Source: JABFSM01 sp963762545 (GTDB lineage Bacteria; Gemmatimonadota; Gemmatimonadetes; Gemmatimonadales; GWC2-71-9). From it: a stretch of 64,000 nt of DNA. This document shows, in pieces, positions 8,655 through 17,596 of the stretch. How positions within the stretch are numbered: the first letter of the stretch is position 1; every line of letters begins with the position of its first letter. Where the stretch lies: positions 186,001-250,000 of the forward strand of contig CAVXLC010000008.1 in the NCBI GenBank assembly GCA_963762545.1, given 5' to 3'. The notes under the pieces are model-generated. The model saw nothing but the letters and a program-made list of their open reading frames with translations. It ran no database searches and had not been told where the DNA came from. The position numbers were made by a program, and so were the translations under genes.

Positions 8655-11600
8655 CTATCTGAGCTGCGCGGCTCGCCGCCTCGCGGTGTCCACCACCGGC
8701 TGGAGCTCGGGATCGGCGTGCTCCCAGAGCCGGACCAGTCGGGCGTATGCACCCGCGGCCTTCCCCGGCTCCTTCCGCTGTTGATCCAGCGCTCCCAGCG
8801 CCCGCAGGGCCCAACCCAGCTCGACCGCGTCGGTCTCGAATCGCCACTCCCAGGGCAGGCTCACGTAGCGCTCGTACACCGCGCTCGCGGAATCCGGCTG
8901 GCCGGCCGCCTGGTAGGCGCGGGCCAGATCGGGGAGGACGCAGAGCGGACACGGGAGCGTCCGGGATGCCAGCTGGAGGTCCCCGATCGCCGCCGGCAAC
9001 CGGCCCTCGGCGAGCGCCACGACTCCGAGGGACCAGCGGCGGTTGGACGGAAGGCCCGGCCGCCGGCTGGGGCTGGCACGGTCCGCTTGTCCAATCAGGT
9101 CGCGGGCTCGTCCGGGCTTGCCCGCCGCGGCGAAGAAGCGCGCCAGGTCGTCATAGGGACGATCGCCTTCGGCGATACTGTCCAGCGGGAATCGCCGGAG
9201 CGCCGCCTGGACCACATCGATCGCCCGCTCCGGCGCGTGGCGGTACCGGAGCTCGACGTTGGCCAGCCGGAGGGCCGACGAGAGGTAGCGTCCCGGAGAC
9301 CCGATCTGTGCGCTCAGCGCCAGCACCTTCCGGGAGTGCTCCTCGGCCTCGCCCAGCCGGCCCTGCGTCATCACGATGCCGGCCAGTGTCTCGAGGCCGT
9401 CGACGGCGTCGAGGGTATCAGCGGGACCATGGGCCAGCCTGGTGCGCGCCTGCCGCTCCGCGGCCTCCCAGTCCTGGCGGGCGGCGGCGAGGTAGATCTC
9501 CCCGAGCTGCGCAAGGAATAATCCCGGGAAGTGCTGCTCGACCCGGTCCAGGTCGCGGCGGGCACCGTCCAGGTCGCCGGCATTGACGCGGGCCATGACC
9601 AGACCGGTCTGGACCGAAGGAAGCGTCGAATCGACGGCCACGGCCCGCACCAGCAGGCTCTCCTGCACGGCGAACTCCTGTCGCAGAGAATGCACATACC
9701 CCAGGTTGTTCAGCGCTCGCACGTCGTCGGGATAGCGCGCGAGCAGGCGGTGGTAGGCGTCGATCGCGGTCTCATAGTCTTCCAGGACGACGTAGGCGTG
9801 GGTCGCGACCGCGTGGTAGCGCTCGTAGAACGGCAGCCGGGCCTGATTCGCGAGGGCGTGCTCGATCGCGGTGGCCGCCCGGCCGTTTTCGACCATATCA
9901 CCGTAGGTCACGCCCATCACCCGCCAGGCCGAGGCGAATCCGGTGTCCAGCGCGACGGCGGCTTCGAGCCGCGTGATGCCGCGCGGCCGGTCCCCGGCGT
10001 TGATGAGCCGAACCCCCTCGGTGTAGGCCCGGAGGGCATCGAGCGACCCGGTGGTCACCTGCTCCAGGGGAGGCGTGGCCCGGATGCTGGCGAGCGACTC
10101 GCCCATTCTCCGGCGGAGCCGCTCGGACAGCCGGTCCACCGCGCGGATGACGTCGTTGGAGTCGGCCACGGTCTCGCGAAAGGCGGCCAGGACGTCCCCC
10201 TTCTCCGCGCTCACCATCTGGAAGCTGATGGTGTACTGCCCCGCGACCTTCGCGAAGCTGCCGGTCACGATCGCCTTCACGTTCTCCCGGACCGCCACTT
10301 CGCGAGCCAGCGAATCGTCGAGGGCGAGATCCGGTGAGCGCTGCATCTGGGTCAGGGTCGAGCGCACCTGGCGCGTGGAGACCACCCGGACCAGCGAGGA
10401 CTGGGTGAGGTCGACCCGGAAGGCATCAGTCACCGCGGCGACCAGCGCCGGGTCGCCGGCGCGGTCGGTGAAATCGGCCACCAGGATCCGGTCGCGCGGC
10501 GCCAGCGCCCCGGTGGCGGTGAGCGAGGGTCCCTCGCTCCGGGCCGCGGCGGCTCGCAGGGCGACGACGCCGGCGCCCGCGATCAGCACCACCAGGCCGG
10601 CAGCCGCCGCCGCGAGGACCGACGTCCGGTTCCGCCGCAGGAACTTGCCGCTGCGATAGAGCGGGCTGTCGGGGCGGGCGCGTACCGGCAGCCCGTCCAG
10701 ATGGCGCTGGACGTCGGCGGCGAGCAGCGCCACCGATGCGTAGCGCCGGGCCGGGTCCTTCCGGAGCGCGGTGATCACGATGGTGTCGAGGTCGCCGCGG
10801 AGCTGCCGGCCCAGTCGTTCGGTGCTGCCCGCGCCGGTCGCGGCGGCGCGGTCCGTTTCCAGCCCCGGACGGCGGGGAGTTCCCTCTCCCGCGACGTCCG
10901 GATGGACGACCGCGGTGCTCGGGCGCTCGGGATCGGTGGTGCGCACCGCCTCGACGACATCCAGCGGATCGCGACTCCGGGGCCGGTAGGGCGAGCGGCC
11001 GGTGAGCAGCTCGTACAACACGACGCCGAGCGAGTAGACGTCGCTGGCGGGCGTGGCGTGGCGGCCCTCCACCTGCTCCGGGCTGGCGTACTCGGGGGTC
11101 AGGAGGCGGAATCCGGTGACCGAGGTGGTGGCCTCCTCGCCCTCCGGGCTCAGCACCTTGGCGATGCCGAAGTCGAGCAGCTTGGGCGCACCGTCAGGGG
11201 TGACGAGAATGTTCACCGGCTTGATGTCGCGATGCACCACCCGGTGGTCGTGGGCGTGCCCGACGGCGGTGCACACGTCGACGAAGAGGCGCAGCCGTTC
11301 CGGGATGGAGAGCCGCCGGGCGTCGGCGTACTCGTCGATCGGCCGCCCCTCGATGTATTCCATGACGAAGAAGGGGCGGCCTTCGTCACTGGTACCCCCG
11401 TCGAGGAGCCGCGCGATGTTGGGATGCTCGAGCGATGCCAGGATCTGGCGCTCGGCCCGAAACCGCTCGAGCACCAGGTCGGTGTCCATGCCGCGCTTGA
11501 TCAGCTTGATCGCGACTTGTTGCGCAAAGAGGCCGTCGGCCCGCTCGGCCAGATACACCGTCCCCATCCCGCCACGGCCGATCTCGCGCACCATGCGGTA

Positions 11601-11840
11601 GGGGCCGAAGCGGCGGCCCGCCAGTGTCGGCTCGCGTGCGGCATCGAGCAAACCGGCGGCCGCGGGAATCTGGATGAACTGGCCGGCGCGATCGTGCGCC
11701 GCGAGAAGGCGCTCGACGTCGGCGCGGAGCACCGGGTCGCCGGCGCAGGCGCGATCCAGCAGCTCGCTACGTTTCGCCGGGCTCAGGGCTTCCGCGGCAT
11801 GAAAGATCTCGGTCAGCCGGTCCCAGCGCTCGCCGGTCAT
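8655..11840 (-). CDS. Membrane Ser/Thr protein kinase with FlgO/TolB-like and TPR regions
   Basis: A 1061-residue kinase. Catalytic domain: GRGGMG (88-93), VAIK lysine K112, HRDIKPVN (193-200), DFG (213-215), YASPEQ and DVYSLGVVLYELLTG. A membrane helix lies at about 405-430 (VLAAAAAGLVVLIAGAGVVAL). It is followed by a domain of the kind seen in TolB/FlgO-like kinase tails (ILVADFTDRAGDPALVAAV ... RVVSTRQVRSTL), then TPR repeats to the end. The start at ATG 11840 overlaps the upstream sigma stop by four bases (ATGA), so the two are translationally coupled. It is a second, independent sigma/kinase pair, on the opposite strand and pointing at the first. Its tail architecture differs from the kinase at 5487-8045, so it probably senses something else. 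Confidence 0.9.
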   Translation of the reverse strand: MTGERWDRLTEIFHAAEALSPAKRSELLDRACAGDPVLRADVERLLAAHDRAGQFIQIPAAAGLLDAAREPTLAGRRFGPYRMVREIGRGGMGTVYLAERADGLFAQQVAIKLIKRGMDTDLVLERFRAERQILASLEHPNIARLLDGGTSDEGRPFFVMEYIEGRPIDEYADARRLSIPERLRLFVDVCTAVGHAHDHRVVHRDIKPVNILVTPDGAPKLLDFGIAKVLSPEGEEATTSVTGFRLLTPEYASPEQVEGRHATPASDVYSLGVVLYELLTGRSPYRPRSRDPLDVVEAVRTTDPERPSTAVVHPDVAGEGTPRRPGLETDRAAATGAGSTERLGRQLRGDLDTIVITALRKDPARRYASVALLAADVQRHLDGLPVRARPDSPLYRSGKFLRRNRTSVLAAAAAGLVVLIAGAGVVALRAAAARSEGPSLTATGALAPRDRILVADFTDRAGDPALVAAVTDAFRVDLTQSSLVRVVSTRQVRSTLTQMQRSPDLALDDSLAREVAVRENVKAIVTGSFAKVAGQYTISFQMVSAEKGDVLAAFRETVADSNDVIRAVDRLSERLRRRMGESLASIRATPPLEQVTTGSLDALRAYTEGVRLINAGDRPRGITRLEAAVALDTGFASAWRVMGVTYGDMVENGRAATAIEHALANQARLPFYERYHAVATHAYVVLEDYETAIDAYHRLLARYPDDVRALNNLGYVHSLRQEFAVQESLLVRAVAVDSTLPSVQTGLVMARVNAGDLDGARRDLDRVEQHFPGLFLAQLGEIYLAAARQDWEAAERQARTRLAHGPADTLDAVDGLETLAGIVMTQGRLGEAEEHSRKVLALSAQIGSPGRYLSSALRLANVELRYRHAPERAIDVVQAALRRFPLDSIAEGDRPYDDLARFFAAAGKPGRARDLIGQADRASPSRRPGLPSNRRWSLGVVALAEGRLPAAIGDLQLASRTLPCPLCVLPDLARAYQAAGQPDSASAVYERYVSLPWEWRFETDAVELGWALRALGALDQQRKEPGKAAGAYARLVRLWEHADPELQPVVDTARRRAAQLR

Positions 11841-12424
11841 GGCGCCTTTCCGCCGCCCTCGATCGCGTCGTAGAGCCAGGCCCGGGCAAAGCTCCAGTCC
11901 CGCTCGACCGTCGGGCGGGAGACCGACAACACCTCGGCTACTTCTTCCATCGTGAGCCCGCCGAAGAACCGGAGCTCCACGACCCGGGCCTTCCGCGGAT
12001 CGAGGACGGCGAGGCGCTCGAGCGCCTCCTCCAGCGCGATCAGCTCGACGTCGGCCCCGCCGGACGGGGCATCCACCAGGCTGAGGGACACCTGCTCCCG
12101 GATGCCGCCGCGCTTGGCGGCTCCGCGATCACGGGCATGATTGACCAGGATCCGGCGCATCATGCCGGCGGCCAGGCCGAGGAATTGGGCCCGATTGCGC
12201 CAATCGACGTCGCGCTGGTTGACCAGGCGCAGGTAGGCCTCGTGAACCAGGGCGGTGGGCTGGAGAGTGTGGTCGGGACGCTCGCGGCTCAGATAGTGGG
12301 CCGCCAGGCGGTGCAGCTCCTGATAGACCAGCGGGAGCATCTGGTCGAGGGCCTGCCGATCGCCGGCGCCCCACGCGAGCAGCAATTGGGTCGCGGCGCC
12401 CGGATCCGCGGGGCGGTCGGCCAT
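11837..12424 (-). CDS. ECF-type RNA polymerase sigma factor (Sigma70_ECF / TIGR02999 type)
   Basis: A 195-residue sigma factor closely related to the one at 4901-5482. Region 2 carries TLQPTALVHEAYLRLVN, and region 4 carries LTMEEVAEVLSVSRPTVERD as its helix-turn-helix. The stop overlaps the kinase start by four bases. About 245 bases lie upstream before the next minus-strand gene and probably hold the promoter, although no convincing box was seen there. The pairing implies kinase-controlled sigma activity. Confidence 0.9.
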   Translation of the reverse strand: MADRPADPGAATQLLLAWGAGDRQALDQMLPLVYQELHRLAAHYLSRERPDHTLQPTALVHEAYLRLVNQRDVDWRNRAQFLGLAAGMMRRILVNHARDRGAAKRGGIREQVSLSLVDAPSGGADVELIALEEALERLAVLDPRKARVVELRFFGGLTMEEVAEVLSVSRPTVERDWSFARAWLYDAIEGGGKAP

Positions 12425-12669
12425 GCAAACACCCGGAACGAGAAGGCAGGGAACCCATCCGGCCCGGCCGGAGCCGGACCCGAGCCGAAATAGTACCCCG
12501 GATCCGGACGGTCCTCAATCGTCGCGCCCCGGGGATGATGGATTCCGGCTCCATTCCGGACCTTGCCCAGCGTGGCCTGCCCCGCCTTCCGATCGCGACC
12601 TCGATCAGCCAGCCGAGGGAGACGACGATCACCCCGATTCGTTCTTCGAGGGAGCGGGACCCGCAGACA

Positions 12670-13629
12670 CTACTTGTGGCCGAGGATACAGTCGGAAACG
12701 ATGAGTCCCATCTTTCCACCACAGTTGAACCGCGGTCCCACGCGAAGGATGCCAAGGACGCCGTCGAGGACGCCGCCTTCGACCATCGGCTTTCCGGAGG
12801 CGTCGCTGATCTGGAACAAGCCGTCCTCCACCGCCCCCTGGGTAATGGTGAAGACATTGATGTGGGCGCTGTTCATGAGTACGAGGCTTGGTTTCCCATC
12901 CGGCGTCACGGCCAGCGTTGCACGAGGCGTCCTGAGGCCGTCGCGGAGCGAGATAAACGCGTTCTTGCCGTCAATTCCCAGCAACGCCACGCGTGAGCCG
13001 TCTTTGTTGAGTGTCTTGACGAAGCCGCCACCAGGAAGGACCGACGCCGTGACCAGCGTATTCGAACTGTCGTCCATGAGGTTCACGATCCCTCCCCCGC
13101 CCGGATGATGCGAGAGCAGCACGGCTGGCGAGTGGGCTTCGTTCATGACCGCGACCTCCGCCTTTCCGGTCTTCGGCACGGTCAGGGCGATCCGGTCTTC
13201 GGTGGGGCCGTCTCTGAGCTCGAGCGCGACGGCACCGTCGAGGGCCTGAAGCACACCGACTCGTCCCTGGTCCGCGGTCATCACCTTGAGGAAGCCGCCA
13301 TTCCGCAGGGAGGTGGCGGCGACTGCGACCTGTCGCCCCGCGTCCGTAATCATCAGTCCTCGAGGATCCGACTTGACGGTCAGGATAGGCGCGTTGTTCG
13401 CATCGGTCACGACGAACGGCGCCTTCACGGTCAGGCCGGTTGCCCCCGGTGTCCAGGCGCCGGCTTCGGCGCTCGCGAGGCGCCGCTCCAGCGCGTTGAG
13501 CCGAGTGGTGAGGTCCTCGATGCGGGCGTCGGCGAGGGAGCGCCTGACACCCGTGGCTCCGGTGAGCACGATGACGCTCAGCACGCCAAGGCTGCCGACC
13601 AGGGCCAATCGTTCGGTGGAGCGCGTCAT
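12670..13629 (-). CDS. Membrane-anchored or exported repeat protein, probably beta-solenoid
   Basis: A 319-residue protein. A hydrophobic N-terminal segment (LALVGSLGVLSVIVLTGA) acts as signal or anchor. A short coiled coil follows (ARIEDLTTRLNALERRLASAE), then about 250 residues of repeating short beta-strand units with Gly/Asp turns (for example APILTVKSDPRGLMITD, GRVGVLQALDGAVALELRDG). This looks like a beta-solenoid or tail-fibre-like fold; no catalytic motif is seen. ATG 13629 is chosen because it starts the membrane segment, with GGAG about 11 bases upstream. It follows the LolA-like gene by 43 bases on the same strand, so it is likely in the same operon. Function unknown. Confidence 0.7.
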   Translation of the reverse strand: MTRSTERLALVGSLGVLSVIVLTGATGVRRSLADARIEDLTTRLNALERRLASAEAGAWTPGATGLTVKAPFVVTDANNAPILTVKSDPRGLMITDAGRQVAVAATSLRNGGFLKVMTADQGRVGVLQALDGAVALELRDGPTEDRIALTVPKTGKAEVAVMNEAHSPAVLLSHHPGGGGIVNLMDDSSNTLVTASVLPGGGFVKTLNKDGSRVALLGIDGKNAFISLRDGLRTPRATLAVTPDGKPSLVLMNSAHINVFTITQGAVEDGLFQISDASGKPMVEGGVLDGVLGILRVGPRFNCGGKMGLIVSDCILGHK

Positions 13630-13672
13630 GAGGAGTTTCTCCGGGTGGCTGTCGTACTGGTTGCCTGCTGCG

Positions 13673-14425
13673 TCACAGCCCACCCGAGGGCGGCCGGAAG
13701 CGGAAGCGATCGTCGTCCAGGGGCGGATTGGCGTGGGGCGAAAACGTCGTTGTCACCTGGCTGACGAGCGTGCCCGCAGTTCCCTCCGGTGAATCCTCGA
13801 ATACCTTGCGGACGAGATACGACTCGGCGTCGACCCACACCGTGGTCTGTCGCCGATTGAAGACTCGGCCGGTTTTTCCATACATCGACTGCGCCACGCC
13901 GACCAGCTTGTGACAGGGGTGTCCGGCAAGGGTGTCCAGCCCGGCGTCGGTCGCATCACCAAATTCGGTGAGCGCGCCGGTCAGCCCGGCGCCCGGGAAG
14001 AGGAGCGGGGCGATTTGCGTCACCGAGTGGCTCGTCGGCGACTCGGCGAGGATGAACGCCAGGCTGCCCTGCCCCTTGGGGTACGACGTCGAGGTACCCG
14101 TGGTGCGCCACCACGAGTGGAATGCCTCGAGATCGCTCCACACGACGAGCCGGTCGGCATCGTGCTGCTTGACGAACTCGAAGAAAAAGAAACGCGGGGC
14201 ACGATACAGCGTCCGAAACGTGTGGCGGTCATGAGACGGATCCTTGGCCTGACCATACACGACCTCCACTTGGCCGGTATCGGCATAGGATTTGAGCGCC
14301 GCATAGGTCGCTCTGGCCCGCGCAAGAATGTCCTCTCCCGGAGCCCTCCGGACCGGAGGTGTGCCGCCCACCACGGCGAGCAGCGGGAACGATCCGATCA
14401 ACAGCAGTCTCGATGCCCGGTGCAT
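13673..14425 (-). CDS. Exported LolA-like / DUF2092-like lipoprotein-carrier fold protein
   Basis: A 250-residue protein with an N-terminal signal peptide (MHRASRLLLIGSFPLLAVVG). The mature part opens with LARARATYAALKSYADTGQV and ends with HANPPLDDDRFRFRPPSG, the pattern of DUF2092 and other LolA/LppX-like beta-sheet proteins that hold lipid or lipoprotein tails in the periplasm. The middle has FFFFEFVKQHDADRLVVWSD, typical of strands in that fold. ATG 14425 starts the signal peptide. The upstream region holds a palindrome shared with a divergent gene. Family placement is by pattern only. Confidence 0.65.
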   Translation of the reverse strand: MHRASRLLLIGSFPLLAVVGGTPPVRRAPGEDILARARATYAALKSYADTGQVEVVYGQAKDPSHDRHTFRTLYRAPRFFFFEFVKQHDADRLVVWSDLEAFHSWWRTTGTSTSYPKGQGSLAFILAESPTSHSVTQIAPLLFPGAGLTGALTEFGDATDAGLDTLAGHPCHKLVGVAQSMYGKTGRVFNRRQTTVWVDAESYLVRKVFEDSPEGTAGTLVSQVTTTFSPHANPPLDDDRFRFRPPSGGL

Positions 14426-14507
14426 GACGCCTCGCGTGCGGTCACTCGAAGTAACGCCCGAAACGGCTCCCGGACCCCTCATGTACGCCTGACCCCCATC
14501 GGTTCCC

Positions 14508-14525
14508 GGCCCTCACATGAGGGCC
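14508..14525. repeat. 8-bp inverted repeat in a divergent promoter region
   Basis: GGCCCTCA (14508-14515) and TGAGGGCC (14518-14525) are perfect arms around CA. It lies 83 bases before the LolA-like gene (minus) and 87 bases before the DUF4412-type gene (plus), almost exactly midway. That position fits an operator for a regulator controlling both genes. Confidence 0.5.
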
Positions 14526-14611
14526 TCCAGGCTCCGATCGGGCGTTCAGAGGTAACGGCCATGCGATCGGGGTCGCTCGTCGCGGGCACCGAGATTCCGA
14601 AAGGAAGGAAC

Positions 14612-15241
14612 ATGCGGTTCCAGGCACTCATACGCGCCGCGATGCTCTGCGCCGGACTCCCCGCTGGTCTCGCGGCCCAGGTTCGCTTCGAAGGTGTCGT
14701 CACGATGATGACCGGAATGGCCAAGGGCAAAGGCGTCGAATCGCATCTGTACATCAAGGGAAATCAGGCCCGGATGGAGCGCGGCGGCGCGATGGGCGCC
14801 CTGATCCGGGATGGGAACGGCAGGTTGATGACCGTGATGGACGGGGCCAAGCGATACGCCGTGCTCGGATCGGTACCCAACGAGGGCGGTCTCAGGTTCG
14901 AGGCGACCGGGAAGAGTGAGTCGGTGGCCGGCTACCCCTGCAAGTACTTCAAGGTCACCCACCCGAGCGGTTCGGGGCAGGAGGACACCCAAGCCTGCGT
15001 GACCAGCGCGCTCGGCTTCGTGGGACTGGGCGTCGGGGGCGGTCCCGGGCTGGACGAGCGAGCCCTCCGGGCTCAATTCGGCGATGGCTTCCTGGTGCTC
15101 AAGGTGCTCGACAGCAAGGGCGCCACCTCCACGGAAGCCACCAAGGTCGAGCGGCGGGCGTTGAGCGACGCGATGTTCGCCCCGCCCCCGGGATACACCG
15201 AGATGAAGCTCCCCGGCGGCCTCATGCCGAAGAGGCCCTGA
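14612..15241 (+). CDS. Exported DUF4412-type protein
   Basis: A 209-residue protein with a signal peptide (cleavage near LPAGLAAQVRF). The mature sequence has the DUF4412 pattern: a strand-rich start (FEGVVTMMTGMAKGKGVESH), a region reading GNQARMERGG, a central AVLGS... and the Cys-containing SVAGYPCKYFKVTHP. Function is unknown in the family. ATG 14612 has a strong GGAAGGAA ribosome site. The stop lies eight bases before the next gene, an OmpA-like lipoprotein, and the two are probably co-transcribed. Confidence 0.75.
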   Translation: MRFQALIRAAMLCAGLPAGLAAQVRFEGVVTMMTGMAKGKGVESHLYIKGNQARMERGGAMGALIRDGNGRLMTVMDGAKRYAVLGSVPNEGGLRFEATGKSESVAGYPCKYFKVTHPSGSGQEDTQACVTSALGFVGLGVGGGPGLDERALRAQFGDGFLVLKVLDSKGATSTEATKVERRALSDAMFAPPPGYTEMKLPGGLMPKRP

Positions 15242-15249
15242 GGGCCGCC

Positions 15250-16497
15250 ATGTCCCGTCACTTCTCCCCGCTCGCCACTCTGGCCGCCCTCTCGATCGCC
15301 TGCCGCGGCGCCGACCGCCCGCCGGGCGTCAATCCGGCGACGCCGGTGGCCGCGATCCCGGCATCCACGCCCGACCCCACGACCGCGGTGGCCGAAACCC
15401 CGGCTTCCGGCCCGGCCGAAGCTGCGGGACGCCGGGACAGCTCTACCCCCTACGTCCCCGTGCCGCTGCCGAATCTCGCGGTGCGGATCCCGGTGGTCCG
15501 CGGCCTCACCATGGTGTCCGCCCTCCACGCCGAGGATGGAGACCGTGAGAACACGGTGATGATCGGCGAGGTGTCGCCCGAAGGGGTGACCTACACCTGG
15601 AAGTACCGGGACCATCGCGGGGCCGAGGACACCGGCGAGGATGAGCTCATGCGTTTCGACAGCGCCAACGACCTGGCCCGCGCGCCGCGACTCAACAGCC
15701 TCTTCCGCCGGGGGGGCGGGCGCGAAGAGGCCCCGGGGTACACCGCCATGACGATCTCGCGCGCCAGCTTCAATCAGGTCCGCGAGACCGGCGAGATTCC
15801 CTACACCATCAAGGCCATGCCCAAGGGCGAGGGGGGGCTCACCACCCTGCTCTCCAATCTGGTGACGCTCAAGGGCACGCTGTCCATGGCCGCCGCCACG
15901 CCCGAATCGGTATCGGTCCTGGTCAATGGCGAGCGGACCAACCTCCCCTCCCTCCATCTCAGAGGCCGATTCGACTTCCAGGACGACCACCGTGAGGCCG
16001 ACTACTGGGTGCTCGCCGACTCGGTCCAGCCTCTGGTCCTCAGGGTCGTGGCCGGGGCCCGCGCATTCCAGATGGTCCGGATCGAGATCCCCGACGACAG
16101 CAATCCGCCGGATCGCAAGGTCGAGGACGCGCTCGAGCGGGACTGCCGGGCCGAGCTGCCCGGCATCTACTTCGCGTTCGCCAGCGCCGAGCTGCAGCCT
16201 CCGTCCGAGCCGGCCCTCACGGGTGTGGCGGCCATTCTCGCCCGGCATCCCGACTGGTCGCTCGGCATCGAGGGGCACACCGACAGCATCGGGGGAGCCG
16301 CGTCGAACCAGAAACTCTCGGTCGACCGGGCCGAGGCGGTCCGCGCCGCGCTGGTGGAGCGTCACGCCATCGCGCCCGGGCGTCTCCGGGCCGCCGGATT
16401 CGGGGCGACCCGACCCCGCGAAACCAACGCGACCATCGAGGGACGGGCCCGCAACCGGAGAGTCGAGCTGGTGCGGAGCTGCGGCAACGGGCAATGA
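15250..16497 (+). CDS. OmpA-family peptidoglycan-binding lipoprotein
   Basis: A 415-residue protein. The N-terminus (MSRHFSPLATLAALSIAC) is a probable lipoprotein signal, though the -3 residue is Ser rather than the usual Leu. A Pro/Ala-rich linker and a unique beta-rich middle follow. The C-terminal 125 residues are an OmpA-like domain: IYFAFASAELQP, the diaminopimelate-binding GHTDSIGGAASNQKLSVDRA and the final GRARNRRVEL. It would tie the outer membrane to peptidoglycan. The stop overlaps the region of the next lipoprotein start, so 14612-17558 is likely one operon. Confidence 0.85.
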   Translation: MSRHFSPLATLAALSIACRGADRPPGVNPATPVAAIPASTPDPTTAVAETPASGPAEAAGRRDSSTPYVPVPLPNLAVRIPVVRGLTMVSALHAEDGDRENTVMIGEVSPEGVTYTWKYRDHRGAEDTGEDELMRFDSANDLARAPRLNSLFRRGGGREEAPGYTAMTISRASFNQVRETGEIPYTIKAMPKGEGGLTTLLSNLVTLKGTLSMAAATPESVSVLVNGERTNLPSLHLRGRFDFQDDHREADYWVLADSVQPLVLRVVAGARAFQMVRIEIPDDSNPPDRKVEDALERDCRAELPGIYFAFASAELQPPSEPALTGVAAILARHPDWSLGIEGHTDSIGGAASNQKLSVDRAEAVRAALVERHAIAPGRLRAAGFGATRPRETNATIEGRARNRRVELVRSCGNGQ

Positions 16498-16514
16498 CGA
16501 TCGGGGAGGGTGTC

Positions 16515-17558
16515 ATGCGCAGACTGATGTTCCTGGTGGTGCCGGTGTTCGCGCTCGGAGCGGCGGCGTGTGGACGCGACGCTGCGGCGGTTCCCGGGAA
16601 GCCGGCCGATGAGGCGCCCGCCGCGGCGACCGAGATTATGAAGACGATGCCAGCCGATCCGGACCCCTGCGCCTGGATCACCGGCGACGAGGCCGCGAAA
16701 CTCCTCGGCCCGCTCGACGGCGCCCCCTGGCGCGCCGATCACAGCGATAGTCCCGACCCCGACCCGAACGGTCACGCCTGCGGCTACACCCTCGCCGACC
16801 GCAACAGCAAGGTCATCGTCGAGCTGCTCACCGAAGACGCCAACAGCTTCGAAGGCGGCGTGTCGCTGGTGGCGGGGAGGCTGGGCCATGATGTCGGACA
16901 AAAGACTGCGGGGGAAGTCGTCGGCTCGATCGCCGGCGATGCCGCCTCCAGTGGCTGGGATTACACCGGCACCCTCCCCAACGTGTTCATCGGCCGCCTC
17001 GGCAATATCGCGATACGGGTCGGCACCTACGGAGATCACGTTCCAACCGATTCCCTCCCCCCACTCGCGGCGCTGGTGCGAGACCGAATCCCCGACCTGC
17101 CGATTGCCGTTCCCCCGAAACTCGCCAACCACGGGGACGGCCCCAACCCCTGCGAGCTGGTCACCCGCGAGGAGGCCGAGGCCGCGCTGGGCAAGCTGGT
17201 GTTCCCGCCCTACCGCTCCAACAGTCACAAGTCCTCGTTCGCCGATCCCGGCGGCGAGGGCTGCAGCTATTTCCTCGGCAAGCACCGGGTGTTCACGATC
17301 GATGCCACATGGGAGCAGGGCAAGACGATCTTCGGGATGTCGGCGGGGTTTGGCGCCAATATCGCCGCCGCGCTGGGCGGCAAGGGCCCGACGGCAGACA
17401 CCCTCGACGGCAACTGGGACCAGGCCGGGGCCGGCCCCACCGGCAATCTCTATTTGCTGAAGGGAGACCAGATGCTGGAGATTTCCTACGGTATGGCCGG
17501 GGTAGACCTGGCCGCGACGGTCCGGCTCGCGAAGCTGGCGGTCGGTCGGCTGCACTAG
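16515..17558 (+). CDS. Lipoprotein with two Cys-paired half-domains (DUF3558-like)
   Basis: A 347-residue protein. ATG 16515 is preferred over ATG 16494 because GGGGAGGG lies just upstream and the lipoprotein signal (MRRLMFLVVPVFALGAAAC) starts there. Two similar halves follow: PDPCAWITGDEAAKLLG ... GHACGYTL at about 50-92 and PNPCELVTREEAEAALGKLV ... GEGCSYFLG at about 210-255. Each is a Cys-x-hydrophobic motif, a helix ending in LLG/ALG, and a second Cys. The same pattern occurs once in the protein at 8095-8586. Function unknown; an internal duplication is clear. Confidence 0.75.
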   Translation: MRRLMFLVVPVFALGAAACGRDAAAVPGKPADEAPAAATEIMKTMPADPDPCAWITGDEAAKLLGPLDGAPWRADHSDSPDPDPNGHACGYTLADRNSKVIVELLTEDANSFEGGVSLVAGRLGHDVGQKTAGEVVGSIAGDAASSGWDYTGTLPNVFIGRLGNIAIRVGTYGDHVPTDSLPPLAALVRDRIPDLPIAVPPKLANHGDGPNPCELVTREEAEAALGKLVFPPYRSNSHKSSFADPGGEGCSYFLGKHRVFTIDATWEQGKTIFGMSAGFGANIAAALGGKGPTADTLDGNWDQAGAGPTGNLYLLKGDQMLEISYGMAGVDLAATVRLAKLAVGRLH

Positions 17559-17562
17559 AGAA

Positions 17563-17583
17563 CCGCCCAGCGCCGCCGGGCGG
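17563..17583. terminator. GC-rich hairpin between convergent genes
   Basis: CCGCCC (17563-17568) and GGGCGG (17578-17583) pair around a nine-base loop, in the 38 bases between two convergent genes. No T-run follows on either strand, so the call as a bidirectional terminator rests mainly on position. Confidence 0.3.
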
Positions 17584-17596
17584 AGGACCGAGCGGG

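Noticed and set aside
12425..12669. 245-base gap upstream of the second sigma/kinase pair.
   Set aside because: Expected to hold its promoter, but no -10/-35 pair or repeat stood out beyond a small CCGGATCCGG palindrome, which is common in GC-rich DNA.
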